Shown here piece by piece: positions 25,794-33,777 of a DNA stretch of 64,000 nucleotides (position 1 is the first letter of the stretch; each line of letters begins with the position of its first letter). The stretch is from the NCBI RefSeq assembly GCF_000025285.1, contig NC_013741.1, positions 682,001-746,000 of the forward strand, given 5' to 3'. Below the pieces are notes generated by a model. The model was not told the DNA's origin. It saw nothing but the letters and a program-made list of their open reading frames with translations, and did no database searches. Made by a program: the position numbers and the translations under genes. This DNA is from Archaeoglobus profundus DSM 5631. Lineage in GTDB: Archaea; Halobacteriota; Archaeoglobi; Archaeoglobales; Archaeoglobaceae.

Positions 25794-25915
25794 GTGGAGC
25801 CGATACTCCCACATGCAGGTCGTTAAGCAAGGGTGTATCTGTATAAGTGTAGCCCGCCCTGTGGAATCCCCATCATCCAATCAGGGGACGCATGGCAGAC
25901 GGGCCCACAAGCTTT
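25794..25915 (+). ncRNA. Candidate structured RNA, H/ACA-like
   Basis: A G/C-rich island in A/T-rich flanks, with no good open frame. A 5' hairpin pairs 25794-25799 with 25806-25812 (one bulge). A larger stem pairs GCCCG 25852-25856 with CGGGC 25900-25904 and CTG 25859-25861 with CAG 25896-25898, encloses an unpaired pocket, and is topped by TCCCC/GGGGA (25867-25871 with 25884-25888). ACA at 25907-25909 follows two bases after the lower stem, as in archaeal H/ACA pseudouridylation guides. A TATA-like ctttaaa lies at 25783-25789. The ends are uncertain, and a K-turn was not proven. Confidence 0.45.
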
Positions 25916-25927
25916 AGTCTCTAAAGA

Positions 25928-26749
25928 TTAAAAGTTTTTCCTCAAATACTCGATGACGCTCTGAAAAACTACGGCTCCATCACCGTAACCCTCTCTCATC
26001 TCAGGGTGCTGATAACCCCAAAAAACTCTCTCGGGATGAGGCATCAATCCGAAGACGTTCCTCTTGACATTACAAATTCCAGCAATATTGTATACAGAGC
26101 CGTTCGGATTCCAAGGATAACCCGCGTAGTTTCCGCTCTCATCGACGTATCTGAAAACTATCTGCCCATTCTCGATTAGAGTATTTAGGATTTCTTCCTC
26201 TCTCTCCTTGGGGAAAACAACCCTACCTTCGGCATGAGCCACGGGAAACATTACAACCTCTCCAATATCCAAAAGATTCGTAAAAGCACACTTGTTTTCG
26301 TGCTTAAGCAGGGAAGGTCTGCATTCGAACCTCGCTGATGCGTTTACGGTTAAAGTCATCTCCGGCTTTTCTGCAATCGGCTTATCTTCATCGAATCCCG
26401 GTAAAGCGCCCAATTCAACCAATACTTGAAATCCGTTGCATATTCCCAAAACGGGGTAACCCTCCTTTATGAAAACCTCCAAATCCCTCCTTAAAACGCT
26501 CTTAATCCTTGCAGAAAATATTGCACCAGCCCTAACATAGTCTCCAGCGGAGAATCCCCCGGGGATTACCAAGCAGTGATAGTCGAATAGGCTTCTCTGC
26601 TCATCCTCTCTAACAGTATCGCTGTAAAACTGCTTTAGATGAACTGCCTCAGCATAAACTCCCAAATTTCTGAAAGCTTTGACAGTTTCGTCTTCACAAT
26701 TAGTTCCTTCAATCCTCAGCACTGCAACTCTAATCTCTTCCAAATCCAT
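25928..26749 (-). CDS. purQ: Phosphoribosylformylglycinamidine synthase glutaminase subunit
   Basis: Class I glutamine amidotransferase supplying ammonia to PurL in purine synthesis. The nucleophile Cys is in LGICNGFQVLVELG near residue 100, the His in MPHPERVFWGYQHP at the end, and IPGGFSAGDYVRAG forms the oxyanion region. At 273 residues it is the longer archaeal type. The partners purS and purL are not adjacent. Confidence 0.95.
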   Translation of the reverse strand: MDLEEIRVAVLRIEGTNCEDETVKAFRNLGVYAEAVHLKQFYSDTVREDEQRSLFDYHCLVIPGGFSAGDYVRAGAIFSARIKSVLRRDLEVFIKEGYPVLGICNGFQVLVELGALPGFDEDKPIAEKPEMTLTVNASARFECRPSLLKHENKCAFTNLLDIGEVVMFPVAHAEGRVVFPKEREEEILNTLIENGQIVFRYVDESGNYAGYPWNPNGSVYNIAGICNVKRNVFGLMPHPERVFWGYQHPEMREGYGDGAVVFQSVIEYLRKNF

Positions 26750-26819
26750 GATGCGAATACTACGAATGCGGTTATATCACTGTCGAAAATTATCTAAATT
26801 CGAACTTACCTTAAACGTT

Positions 26820-27074
26820 ATGGGTGCTAAAACGAGGGCTACAATCGTTTTTGTACTGATTGCGTTGGGCTTGTTTCAGCTTATAAGTGGTTTGATACTG
26901 TACTTTACACCCGGTAGACACGGTTACAGGGAAGTTTTAGTCTACGGGTTAGAAAAGCACCTGTGGAAGGAGTACCATCTCTATGTAGGGCTTATAATTA
27001 CGGCTGTAGCTATAATACATTTCATCCTAAACTGGAAGATGTTTAAACACGAAATTAAAGCACTCTTCAAATAG
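26820..27074 (+). CDS. Small two-helix membrane protein (DUF4405-like)
   Basis: 84 residues with two membrane helices (TRATIVFVLIALGLFQLISGLILYF and YVGLIITAVAIIHFILNW) joined by a basic loop with His residues (RHGYREVLVYGLEKHLWKEYHL). Conserved-looking His in both helical regions suggests a cytochrome b-like heme fold as in DUF4405. The ATG at 26820 fits; the open frame upstream overlaps purQ on the other strand. The last 8 bp overlap the convergent DHH gene. Confidence 0.65.
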   Translation: MGAKTRATIVFVLIALGLFQLISGLILYFTPGRHGYREVLVYGLEKHLWKEYHLYVGLIITAVAIIHFILNWKMFKHEIKALFK

Positions 27075-29142
27075 AACCTATCTTACTGGCCAACCTCGCT
27101 AAAACTTCCTTCCTCTTTGCTGGAATGAACTTTATAGAACCAACGACCAAATGTCCTCCTCCTTCCACCCCAGCATTCACTTCTTCTTGCAACTCTCTAA
27201 CCAAGCGAGGTATGTCCAGTTCGACTCCTTCACTCCTTATGACTGCAAAGTCCGGTCCGTAACCTATGGTTACTATTCTCTCGTACTTCTGCTTAAGCCT
27301 GTCGTGGACTTCACCAGTAAGCTTGCCCGGTGGTGGGAATGTGAACTTCTTTGCGTAGTTTTCAACGTCTAAAGCAGCTAAAACAACTCCGTTCGGCAAC
27401 TCCTGAACTTTAACACCTTCCATAGCAGTCTTAACCTGAGCCTCTATTGCCTCCTTAGCGTAGCTTGAAAGCATCTCAACGAGTTTCTTCTGCCTGTCCT
27501 TCCTTCCAAAGCCCAAAATCTCGTGCATGATGTATGATGAAGGTCTGAATCTCAGATAGAACCCTTCAAATTCGATTGCCAAGGCTATGTCCTGCAACTC
27601 CTCTCTGGTTAAGCCGGTCAATTCGACATACTTCTCCACTTCTCCTTCAGCTCTGTCTCCTACAACCGAAACTCCAGCTAAGAGCTTCAGATCGACATCT
27701 GGATTGACCATCCTCGCAATCTCAACGCTAAGAATTCCGGCAGTGTAGTTGCTGTCCCCTCCAACCTTGTACGGATTAACGTGGTAAAGCAGGTACCTGT
27801 CTACTTCTTCATCTGGGAAGTGATGGTCTATCGTGATCACATCAGCACCAAAAACCAAAAACTGCCTTATGGCTGGAACGTCCTCCAATCCGGAACCGTT
27901 ATCGACTAAAACGACTAAGGGTACCTTGTCTCCGTGTCTGTCTATATCCTCCAAAGCCTCATCTAAGTCCTTCACAACGTCTTCAAGCTCGTAGAAAGGA
28001 GCACGAGAAACTCTACGTCTGATAAGGTAATACTTAGCTTCAGGATCGGGATGATACTTCTCAACCAAATCTATCAGTGCCTTCTCCAAGGCAACTCCAC
28101 CGCAGACTCCGTCTGCATCCCAGTGATGTCTTATTATTATTGGTCGTGACTCGAAAACAGCCTTCCTAAGCTCCTTGGCTACGGCCATCATTTCAGGCTT
28201 TAACCTCTCCAGAACCTCGCTCTCTATCAAGAATCCCGTAAAGATTGGCTCGCTCCTTCTATCAAGCTCCTCCTGAATCGCCTTCTGAATTTTGTAAGCT
28301 TCCTCACCCAAGAGCTTCTCCATCTCAAGAACTTCGATTTGGATTTTCTCTCTCCTTTTGACAATTCCAACTACCGCAACGATGTCGTCTACATCAATTT
28401 CAGGATAAGCCCTTTCTCCTCCTTCGAAAGCTACAGCGTTAACTCCACCAGTCTCATCTATTATCGTGAAAACGGTAGGACCTCCCGTTAGTTTTACATG
28501 AGTAACCTTTCCCCTTATTTCAACCATCTTGCCCAAGTGTTTTTCCAGCTCTGCAATCTTCACCGTAGGAACTTCCTTGCTGACTTCAACGACAGCATAG
28601 TTATCCATTCTCTCCAAAACCAAGTCTATTTCGCCAGTTGGTCTTATGTTCGTGACTTTGACAAGAACAGTATCGTCCTCTTTCAAGTCGACGTTACCCA
28701 AGTTTCTCTTATGTATAAGCCCTCTCAATCTCTTGTTTAGGTTAACGAATGCTCCTATGTCCGTTATAGCGGAAACTTTCCCGACGTAAACCCTGTTCAA
28801 CCTGACATCCTCAATTCCACAGCTGTTCTTCAGAAGGTAAGCGTGTGGCTTTCTCCTACAATTCGGACAGAGATCGTGATTTCCTATGACCTTAGCTCCG
28901 CAGATTTTACATCTTCCTGCCTTTCCAGAACCTTTACATTCTGGACAAACTATAAGCCTTTTGACCTTCCCCGTACCTTTGCAGACACCACAGATTCCCT
29001 TCATGAATAGTTCAAGCTGTTCCTTTGTGAGTTCAGCAGTTATTTTAGGATCGAAGCTCTTGGCTTTCCCAGTTCCACCACAAACTTTACAAGTCTCCTC
29101 AATCTCTATGTATCCCTTTCCACCACATTTCTCGCACTTCAT
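27067..29142 (-). CDS. DHH-family phosphoesterase with zinc fingers, S1 and OB domains
   Basis: 691 residues. In order: a DnaJ-like Cys-rich part with CxxCxGxG repeats (residues 1-95), an S1 RNA-binding domain (NRVYVGKVSAITDIGAFVNLNKRLRGLIHKR), an OB-fold (VEIRGKVTHVKLTGGPTVFTIIDE), then a RecJ-like DHH/DHHA1 part with RHHWDADGVCG, VDNGSG, TIDHHFPDE and the C-terminal GGGHLVVGS. Euryarchaeal relatives are RecJ-like single-strand nucleases or nanoRNA/c-di-NMP hydrolases. It overlaps the upstream small gene by four bases. Confidence 0.87.
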   Translation of the reverse strand: MKCEKCGGKGYIEIEETCKVCGGTGKAKSFDPKITAELTKEQLELFMKGICGVCKGTGKVKRLIVCPECKGSGKAGRCKICGAKVIGNHDLCPNCRRKPHAYLLKNSCGIEDVRLNRVYVGKVSAITDIGAFVNLNKRLRGLIHKRNLGNVDLKEDDTVLVKVTNIRPTGEIDLVLERMDNYAVVEVSKEVPTVKIAELEKHLGKMVEIRGKVTHVKLTGGPTVFTIIDETGGVNAVAFEGGERAYPEIDVDDIVAVVGIVKRREKIQIEVLEMEKLLGEEAYKIQKAIQEELDRRSEPIFTGFLIESEVLERLKPEMMAVAKELRKAVFESRPIIIRHHWDADGVCGGVALEKALIDLVEKYHPDPEAKYYLIRRRVSRAPFYELEDVVKDLDEALEDIDRHGDKVPLVVLVDNGSGLEDVPAIRQFLVFGADVITIDHHFPDEEVDRYLLYHVNPYKVGGDSNYTAGILSVEIARMVNPDVDLKLLAGVSVVGDRAEGEVEKYVELTGLTREELQDIALAIEFEGFYLRFRPSSYIMHEILGFGRKDRQKKLVEMLSSYAKEAIEAQVKTAMEGVKVQELPNGVVLAALDVENYAKKFTFPPPGKLTGEVHDRLKQKYERIVTIGYGPDFAVIRSEGVELDIPRLVRELQEEVNAGVEGGGHLVVGSIKFIPAKRKEVLARLASKIGSI

Positions 29143-29483
29143 AGATGAAGCTCCTTCTCATCTGCTCCGTTTAAAGCAAGGAATATGTTCGCCTTGAGTG
29201 TTTGCCTGAAGTAGTTCTCGTCAGGCTCAAGAACTGCAAACCTCTTTGGAATTGGTATCACGAGTTCCTCTCCGCTCTTGTACCTGTACTTACCGTTTCT
29301 ATCCCTTCTTATTTCGACCTTGAGAGGATCGTTTCTATTCACGATTATGTAAAAGTCTTCGTTCGGTTTTTCCTTTATCATCTTCATCAGATCTTTTATT
29401 CTGCACTTCGACAGCAATCTACCGTATATCACATTTGTCAATCTTAGACTATCGCATTCGAGTTCACAACGCATCTCGATCAT
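29139..29483 (-). CDS. Hypothetical protein coupled to the DHH gene
   Basis: 114 residues, soluble. It has no motif I recognise; the middle (EDFYIIVNRNDPLKVEIRRDRNGKYRYKSGEELVIPIPKRFAVLEPDENYF) is beta-rich. An ATG at 29474 gives a slightly shorter form. The stop overlaps the start of the DHH phosphoesterase by four bases (ATGA type), so the products may work together in nucleic-acid metabolism. Confidence 0.6.
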   Translation of the reverse strand: MIEMRCELECDSLRLTNVIYGRLLSKCRIKDLMKMIKEKPNEDFYIIVNRNDPLKVEIRRDRNGKYRYKSGEELVIPIPKRFAVLEPDENYFRQTLKANIFLALNGADEKELHL

Positions 29484-29553
29484 CGATCTGCTACACCTAA
29501 ATAAATCTTTTCGTTTGCATTAACTTTTTCAACACACAGCAATATTCAGCCGT

Positions 29554-30147
29554 GTGATCGCGATAGTGAATTACGGTGTAGGTAACTTAAAGAGCATTAG
29601 TAAGGCTGTAGATTATGTAGGCGGGCATGCTAAAGTAACCGATGACCCCAAAGAGATTGCAGAAGCTGAAGGTATAATTTTACCGGGTGTTGGTGCTTTT
29701 AAATCCGCAATGGAAAACCTTAAACCATACAAGGATTTAATAATCAATGCAAACGTTCCAGTTCTGGGAATATGCTTGGGGATGCAGTTGTTCGCAACTG
29801 AAAGCGAAGAAGGTGGGCTACATAGGGGCTTAAACTTGATCCCGGGTAGAGTTGTTAGATTTCCAGACTGGGTTGGCAAGATTCCGCACATGGGTTGGAA
29901 TCAGATTAGGATTGTAAAAGATCACGATGTACTTGACGGAATTGAGGAGGGCAGCTTCGTTTACTTCGTTCACTCATACCATTTCGTAACCGAAGATAAA
30001 TTTGTATTAACAAAAACAGAATATGGAATAGAGTTTGTTTCTGCCGTATTTAAAGACAACTTCATCGGCTTTCAGTTCCATCCAGAAAAGAGTGGGAAGG
30101 TAGGACTGAGAATTGTTGAGAATTTCGTAAAGATGTGCAAACGTTAA
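29554..30147 (+). CDS. hisH: Imidazole glycerol phosphate synthase glutaminase subunit
   Basis: Supplies ammonia to HisF in histidine synthesis. It has VNYGVGNLKSISKAVDYVG at the start, ILPGVGAFKSAM, nucleophile Cys in VLGICLGMQLFA near residue 77, GKIPHMGWNQ, FVHSYHF and the final His-Glu pair in GFQFHPEKSG. The start is GTG at 29554. No other his gene is adjacent; its end overlaps the convergent nuclease-like gene by four bases. Confidence 0.95.
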   Translation: MIAIVNYGVGNLKSISKAVDYVGGHAKVTDDPKEIAEAEGIILPGVGAFKSAMENLKPYKDLIINANVPVLGICLGMQLFATESEEGGLHRGLNLIPGRVVRFPDWVGKIPHMGWNQIRIVKDHDVLDGIEEGSFVYFVHSYHFVTEDKFVLTKTEYGIEFVSAVFKDNFIGFQFHPEKSGKVGLRIVENFVKMCKR

Positions 30148-30848
30148 ACTCCAAGTATAGGACTTCTTAAGATTTCCAACTTTCTATCGTCGTTAATGAA
30201 GTAAATCTCCACATCGCCAAGCCAAGGATTGTAGGTTTTGGCATATCTTTCAAATGTTTCCTTATTGCCAAGACCAACTATAAACTTTCTCCATTTCCTG
30301 CCAGTGAACTGTTCAAGTTTTTCCATGAGCCAAACGTATTCTGACAACGTGCCAAACTGAGCTGAAGGAGTCCCCCTAAACTGGTAAAATTTTACATCTC
30401 CCACTATTGCATGCTCAACATTTACGAGGTCAAATTCCTTATATTTACCGAAGATATTGAGCCTTTTCTTTTCAAGCCTCACACCGAAGTGTTTTTCCAT
30501 AACCTCTTTTGCAATCCTCTCAGAATCTGTAACTTTAGATTCAACTTTTTTGATTTCATAAGTATCATTTAATTCTGCCAATTTAAATTGTCCGTTTCCA
30601 AGATAGATAAGAAAAGCTCTTTTGTAAAGTGACGGATGAGTATTCTTTGAGCTTTCGATATTTTTGGATAACCCTCTTAGGTGTAAGATAAACGTATTAT
30701 CTTTAAAAGGACAATCTGGATAACGAGTGCGTATATGATCTATAACCTCTGAATAGTGAAAAGATTTTCCATTCTTTCCAAGTTCATGAGAAGCTTCCTT
30801 AACAAGCTCGTATGCCGTTTTTCTATACTGATACGGCATAATTCTCAA
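30144..30848 (-). CDS. Predicted PD-(D/E)xK nuclease-like protein with N-terminal HTH-like domain
   Basis: 234 residues. The first about 95 have a helical, winged-helix-like pattern (AYELVKEASHELGKNGKSFHYSEVIDHIRTRYPDC). The C-terminal part holds FGKYKEFDLVNVEHAIVGDVKFYQ, where E/D...D-x-K fits a PD-(D/E)xK active site, followed by a helix and the strand KFIVGLG. An ATG at 30839 is an alternative start. It is last in a minus-strand trio with a HAD-like and a thioredoxin gene, each overlapping by four bases. Restriction or repair use is only a guess. Confidence 0.5.
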   Translation of the reverse strand: MRIMPYQYRKTAYELVKEASHELGKNGKSFHYSEVIDHIRTRYPDCPFKDNTFILHLRGLSKNIESSKNTHPSLYKRAFLIYLGNGQFKLAELNDTYEIKKVESKVTDSERIAKEVMEKHFGVRLEKKRLNIFGKYKEFDLVNVEHAIVGDVKFYQFRGTPSAQFGTLSEYVWLMEKLEQFTGRKWRKFIVGLGNKETFERYAKTYNPWLGDVEIYFINDDRKLEILRSPILGV

Positions 30849-31774
30849 CTCAAATATCCAGCCAAACCTCTCAACCTTGCCCTCATAGCCTTAGACTCCT
30901 TTAGCAACTCATCAAAATCCAACTTGTCAACCCTGCAGACTTTTCCACCTCTCACATCCTCGCAGACTTCGATCCAATCAAGTCCTTCACTCAAGCATCT
31001 CTTTACAACCTCTACCTCAGCGTAGGCAGATTCTGCTATTATTGCCAAATTTGAGTTCTCTAAGGCAAACTCGTTCCCGTTGAAGGATATAGCAATCCCT
31101 TTCTCCTTTGCATAGCTCAACATATCCTTGTCAGAAATGCTGTCCCCTATAACTACCGGCTTTTTGGGCTTGTATTTCAAAATCACTTCAAGCTTTCTCT
31201 TTCCGCCCACAGCCTTAACCTCATCAAGTATCCTTCCAGCTTCAGTTTTGGCGAGTCTGTTCCAAAAGAAATTGTTCAACCAGTTTATAGCACTTAGAGT
31301 TTCCTCATCTGGCGGAATCCTTATCTCCGGCAAATTCGCTATAATCTCGACAGCTTCAACTATCTCCTTCTTTAAACTCTGACTCAGATTGTAGTTCTCG
31401 GGTTTAAATGAAGTACAGTAATACTTCAAGCCTAAAGGCCCAGCTGATACCTCTAAGAATTGCTCGTAGCTCGTAGAGATCACTATTGGATTCTTAAGCT
31501 CTTTAATAGCTTCCTCAGCATCTGGAGTGTACTTCAAAACTTTTTCCGCCAAATCCTTTAATTCTTCATTGCTCACATCATTTGCAACTAAGAACACTGC
31601 CAAAAGTCTCAGCGTATCGCCAGCATCATAGTCTTCTTTCTTCTCAACTAGAACTAGGTAATCGTCGTACTGACTTAGTCTTTCAAAGAACTCGTAGCTG
31701 TTGAAGAATGCCATTGCACACTCGTAAGCGAAGTCCGTCAAAACCCAAGGCCCTTCCCAGTCTGTGAAAATCAT
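30845..31774 (-). CDS. HAD-like protein of the EhaR type
   Basis: 309 residues. A variant HAD motif I is at the very start (FTDWEGPWVLTDFA, where DxE replaces DxD), motif II is IVISTSYEQF near 98 and motif IV VVIGDSISDKDML near 212. This matches proteins annotated in methanogens as energy-converting hydrogenase A subunit R, although no hydrogenase is here. Loss of the second Asp of motif I may alter or abolish phosphatase activity. Confidence 0.65.
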   Translation of the reverse strand: MIFTDWEGPWVLTDFAYECAMAFFNSYEFFERLSQYDDYLVLVEKKEDYDAGDTLRLLAVFLVANDVSNEELKDLAEKVLKYTPDAEEAIKELKNPIVISTSYEQFLEVSAGPLGLKYYCTSFKPENYNLSQSLKKEIVEAVEIIANLPEIRIPPDEETLSAINWLNNFFWNRLAKTEAGRILDEVKAVGGKRKLEVILKYKPKKPVVIGDSISDKDMLSYAKEKGIAISFNGNEFALENSNLAIIAESAYAEVEVVKRCLSEGLDWIEVCEDVRGGKVCRVDKLDFDELLKESKAMRARLRGLAGYLS

Positions 31775-32076
31775 CCAAACACCTCTCTCAGAAATTCTAC
31801 TATCTCAGATCTACTCTTCGCACCTTTCAATCTTCCAACTTCAATCCCATCTTTAAGGGCTATTATTACTGGTAAGGCTATGACATCGAAAGATCTTGCG
31901 AACTCTCGATTCTCAAAAACGTTAACCCTGATTAACCTTACATCCTCAAATTCTTCCAAAACTTCATCCAAAATTTTCTGAACGTCTTGACATGATTTGC
32001 ATCGAGGAGAATAAAACTCGATGACTACCTTTCCATTTGGAATCTCCATAGTTCCTAACTTCTCAGCACTGTTCAT
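31771..32076 (-). CDS. Thioredoxin-like protein
   Basis: 101 residues with a thioredoxin fold: VVIEFYSPRCKSCQDVQKILDEV (active-site CKSC) and a cis-Pro in VIALPVIIALKDG. The frame stays open back through the tRNA-Gly on the other strand, which must be an artefact. ATGs at 32076 and 32103 are both possible; neither has a strong ribosome site. It starts the three-gene minus-strand unit with the HAD-like and nuclease-like genes. Confidence 0.8.
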   Translation of the reverse strand: MNSAEKLGTMEIPNGKVVIEFYSPRCKSCQDVQKILDEVLEEFEDVRLIRVNVFENREFARSFDVIALPVIIALKDGIEVGRLKGAKSRSEIVEFLREVFG

Positions 32077-32123
32077 AAGATTAACCGAAAACGATATATT
32101 CATGTTTTTCCAAGCATTTATGG

Positions 32124-32196
32124 GCGGTCGTAGTCTAGCCTGGCAGGACACGGGCCTCCCGAGCCCGTTGCCCGGGTTCAAATCCCGGCGGCCGCA
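32124..32196 (+). tRNA. tRNA-Gly (anticodon CCC)
   Basis: 73 nt, fully foldable: acceptor stem GCGGTCG with CGGCCGC (one G-U), D arm with AGCCTGGCAGGA, anticodon stem CGGGC/GCCCG with loop CTCCCGA (anticodon CCC), T arm CCGGG-TTCAAAT-CCCGG and discriminator A. CCA is not encoded. No intron. Its 3' half is the attachment site of the integrated element and is kept intact by it. Confidence 0.96.
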
Positions 32197-32197
32197 T
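32155..32197 (+). repeat. attL: 43-bp repeat inside tRNA-Gly
   Basis: The 43 bases from the anticodon loop through the discriminator base plus one T are identical to 55651-55693. This left copy is part of the working tRNA gene and marks the left edge of the integrated element. Confidence 0.95.
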
Positions 32198-32230
32198 GGT
32201 ATTAAAATCATTAAATTGAGGGGAAAGAAT

Positions 32231-32521
32231 ATGCAAGTGGTTGAAACAACACTTGACATCGAAAAAATCATTCGTGCAATTTCTAAATCTCAAGGAATTA
32301 AGATACTCAAGGCACTAAAAGATGGTGCCAAAACTCAAAAGGAATTGACTTTCGAAACATTTGTAGACAGAACTATAGTGTATAGACGATTAAAAGAGTT
32401 TAAAGAGGTTGGACTCGTCGAGAAAACGTTTGATAAAGAAGATGAGAATGTAAAATATAAATTAACTGATTTAGGTCGAAGAGTGTTAAGGCTACTTGAA
32501 GAGTTTGAGTCTGATATTTAG
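32231..32521 (+). CDS. Winged-helix transcriptional regulator
   Basis: 96 residues with an HTH core: ISKSQGIKILKALKDGAKTQKELTFETFVDRTIVYRRLKEFKEVGLVEK, then a wing and a C-terminal helix. It is the first gene inside the element, starting 34 bp after the attachment site behind GAGGGGAAAG. The frame is open further up through the tRNA, which is not coding. It is probably the immunity or copy-control regulator, by position. Confidence 0.75.
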   Translation: MQVVETTLDIEKIIRAISKSQGIKILKALKDGAKTQKELTFETFVDRTIVYRRLKEFKEVGLVEKTFDKEDENVKYKLTDLGRRVLRLLEEFESDI

Positions 32522-32540
32522 TCGTAAGAGGGGGGAAGAT

Positions 32541-32744
32541 ATGGCTAAAACTAAGAAAAAAGAAGAGATTGTAGTAAAGAGCTTCAAAGTTACAATGGAC
32601 AAAGAGATGTATGAAAAATATGAATTCATAAAAGAGTATTTGGGAATCCGTGCAGATGCTGAAGTTATAAGAGTTTTAATAAATAAATTTTATAAAGATA
32701 TTATAAAAAATGAAAAGGTAGAGGAGGATGTGTTAGTCTTTTAG
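32541..32744 (+). CDS. Ribbon-helix-helix-like DNA-binding protein
   Basis: 67 residues. A basic start (MAKTKKKEEIVVKSFKVTMDKEMYEKYEFIKEYLGIRADAEVIRVLINKFYK) shows a beta strand followed by two helices as in MetJ/Arc regulators. It has a GGGGGAAG ribosome site. The TACATGTA array begins six bases after its stop, and a paralog lies at 33078, so self-regulation is likely. Confidence 0.7.
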   Translation: MAKTKKKEEIVVKSFKVTMDKEMYEKYEFIKEYLGIRADAEVIRVLINKFYKDIIKNEKVEEDVLVF

Positions 32745-32749
32745 AATGC

Positions 32750-32926
32750 CTACATGTAGTTACATGTAGCCTCGCAGAAGCTGTTTTAAATTCAAACTTC
32801 GAATAAAAACCATAGAGTCATCCGATTCAGAAAAAAAGAAAATTCATCACTCTTATAATAATACATGTATTTTTTTAGCGCTACATGTAGTTACATGTAT
32901 ATTATATAACATGTAGTTACATGTAA
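32750..32926. promoter_or_regulatory. TACATGTA operator array in a 333-bp gap
   Basis: The gap 32745-33077 has no gene. It holds seven copies of the palindrome TACATGTA (one with a change): 32751-32758, 32761-32768, 32862-32869, 32882-32889, 32892-32899, 32909-32916 and 32919-32926. Six are in pairs with centres 10 bp apart, one helical turn. A TATA-like tatataa lies at about 32903-32909 between pairs. The pairing is as expected for cooperative ribbon-helix-helix dimers; the two RHH genes on either side are the natural candidates. Confidence 0.8.
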
Positions 32927-33040
32927 CCTTCTAACACCTCTTCTAAGACCAACTTCTCTTTTTTGCGAAAGAAGACCAATCTATTTTTTTCGGTTTACGA
33001 AAATAAAATTTTTAGAGGCTTTTCTAAAAAATAAAAAACC

Positions 33041-33055
33041 GAAAAGTTTATATCT
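33041..33055 (+). promoter_or_regulatory. BRE/TATA promoter of the RHH-MCM operon
   Basis: The sequence ccgaaaagtttatat is a strong archaeal BRE plus TATA box. It is centred about 27 bp before the ATG at 33078, so the message is probably leaderless. It should drive the RHH, coiled-coil and MCM genes, which overlap each other. Confidence 0.65.
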
Positions 33056-33077
33056 CTAAGACGTAAAATGAGGCATA

Positions 33078-33272
33078 ATGCGACCTAAAGAGGTAGAATT
33101 TACATCTATTAAAATTACAGGTAATGACTTCCGAACCAAATTAGACGACATTAAACGCATACTGGGTCTGAAGAGTGATGCCGAAACTGTCAGAGTTGCA
33201 GTAACATGGTTTTGGAGGAAATTGAAGGGTAATAATGGTTTTGAGGAGGTGTTTGTAGATGGGGCGAGGTAG
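33078..33272 (+). CDS. Second ribbon-helix-helix-like protein
   Basis: 64 residues: VEFTSIKITGNDFRTKLDDIKRILGLKSDAETVRVAVTWFWRKLKG, the strand-helix-helix pattern of RHH regulators. It shares the stretch G-x-x-x-DAE-x-x-RV with the protein at 32541, so the two look like paralogs. Its end overlaps the next gene by 14 bp. Confidence 0.7.
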   Translation: MRPKEVEFTSIKITGNDFRTKLDDIKRILGLKSDAETVRVAVTWFWRKLKGNNGFEEVFVDGAR

Positions 33273-33777
33273 ATCGAGCATATCCTGTTCTGCAGACCAA
33301 AGAAAAAAGATAAGCAAAATAAAAATGAATCTTGAGGAATTATTTGGATACGAGCCAACAGACCGAGATTTTATAGACCTTCTTCTTGAGACCTATGAAA
33401 AAAAGTATCCCTATCGTTTGTCAGAATGGCTTGAAAATATAGTTAAAGAACTTTCCAATATTGTAGCTGGTTTAAGGGAGTTTGAATTGTTGAGACAAGA
33501 AAACGAAGAACTCCGCAAGGAAATAGAAGAACTCAAAGAGAAGCTGAAGGATGGACTAACATCTGCAACATACGAGGAGTTACACGACCGATTTGTAAGG
33601 ACTCTCTCCAGACACCTTGAACAGATGGGGATGAAGGGTGTAAAGTTCAACGATGATGTCTATGAGGGGCTAATGGTTCTACTAAATATGTTTAAGACTC
33701 CAACAGGTGCAGTAAAAGGCTTGGAATTGCTTGGTAGGGCGGTTAGAGCCTTCAACGTGAATTATGACAGTGTCTGA
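33259..33777 (+). CDS. Coiled-coil protein upstream of MCM
   Basis: 172 residues, not recognised. A basic N-terminus (MGRGRSSISCSADQRKKISKIKM) precedes a clear coiled coil at about residues 70-96 (LRQENEELRKEIEELKEKLK) and a helical C-terminus. It overlaps both neighbours (RHH gene by 14 bp, MCM by 14 bp) and so is made together with the helicase. A helicase loader or origin-binding adaptor is conceivable but unproven. Confidence 0.6.
   Translation: MGRGRSSISCSADQRKKISKIKMNLEELFGYEPTDRDFIDLLLETYEKKYPYRLSEWLENIVKELSNIVAGLREFELLRQENEELRKEIEELKEKLKDGLTSATYEELHDRFVRTLSRHLEQMGMKGVKFNDDVYEGLMVLLNMFKTPTGAVKGLELLGRAVRAFNVNYDSV

Noticed and set aside
32021-32230. Longer start for the first element regulator
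   Set aside because: The extension is the translated tRNA-Gly and upstream sequence; the ATG at 32231 has a ribosome site.
32104-32271. N-terminal extension of the thioredoxin-like protein
   Set aside because: It would be read antisense through the tRNA gene and is not thioredoxin-like.
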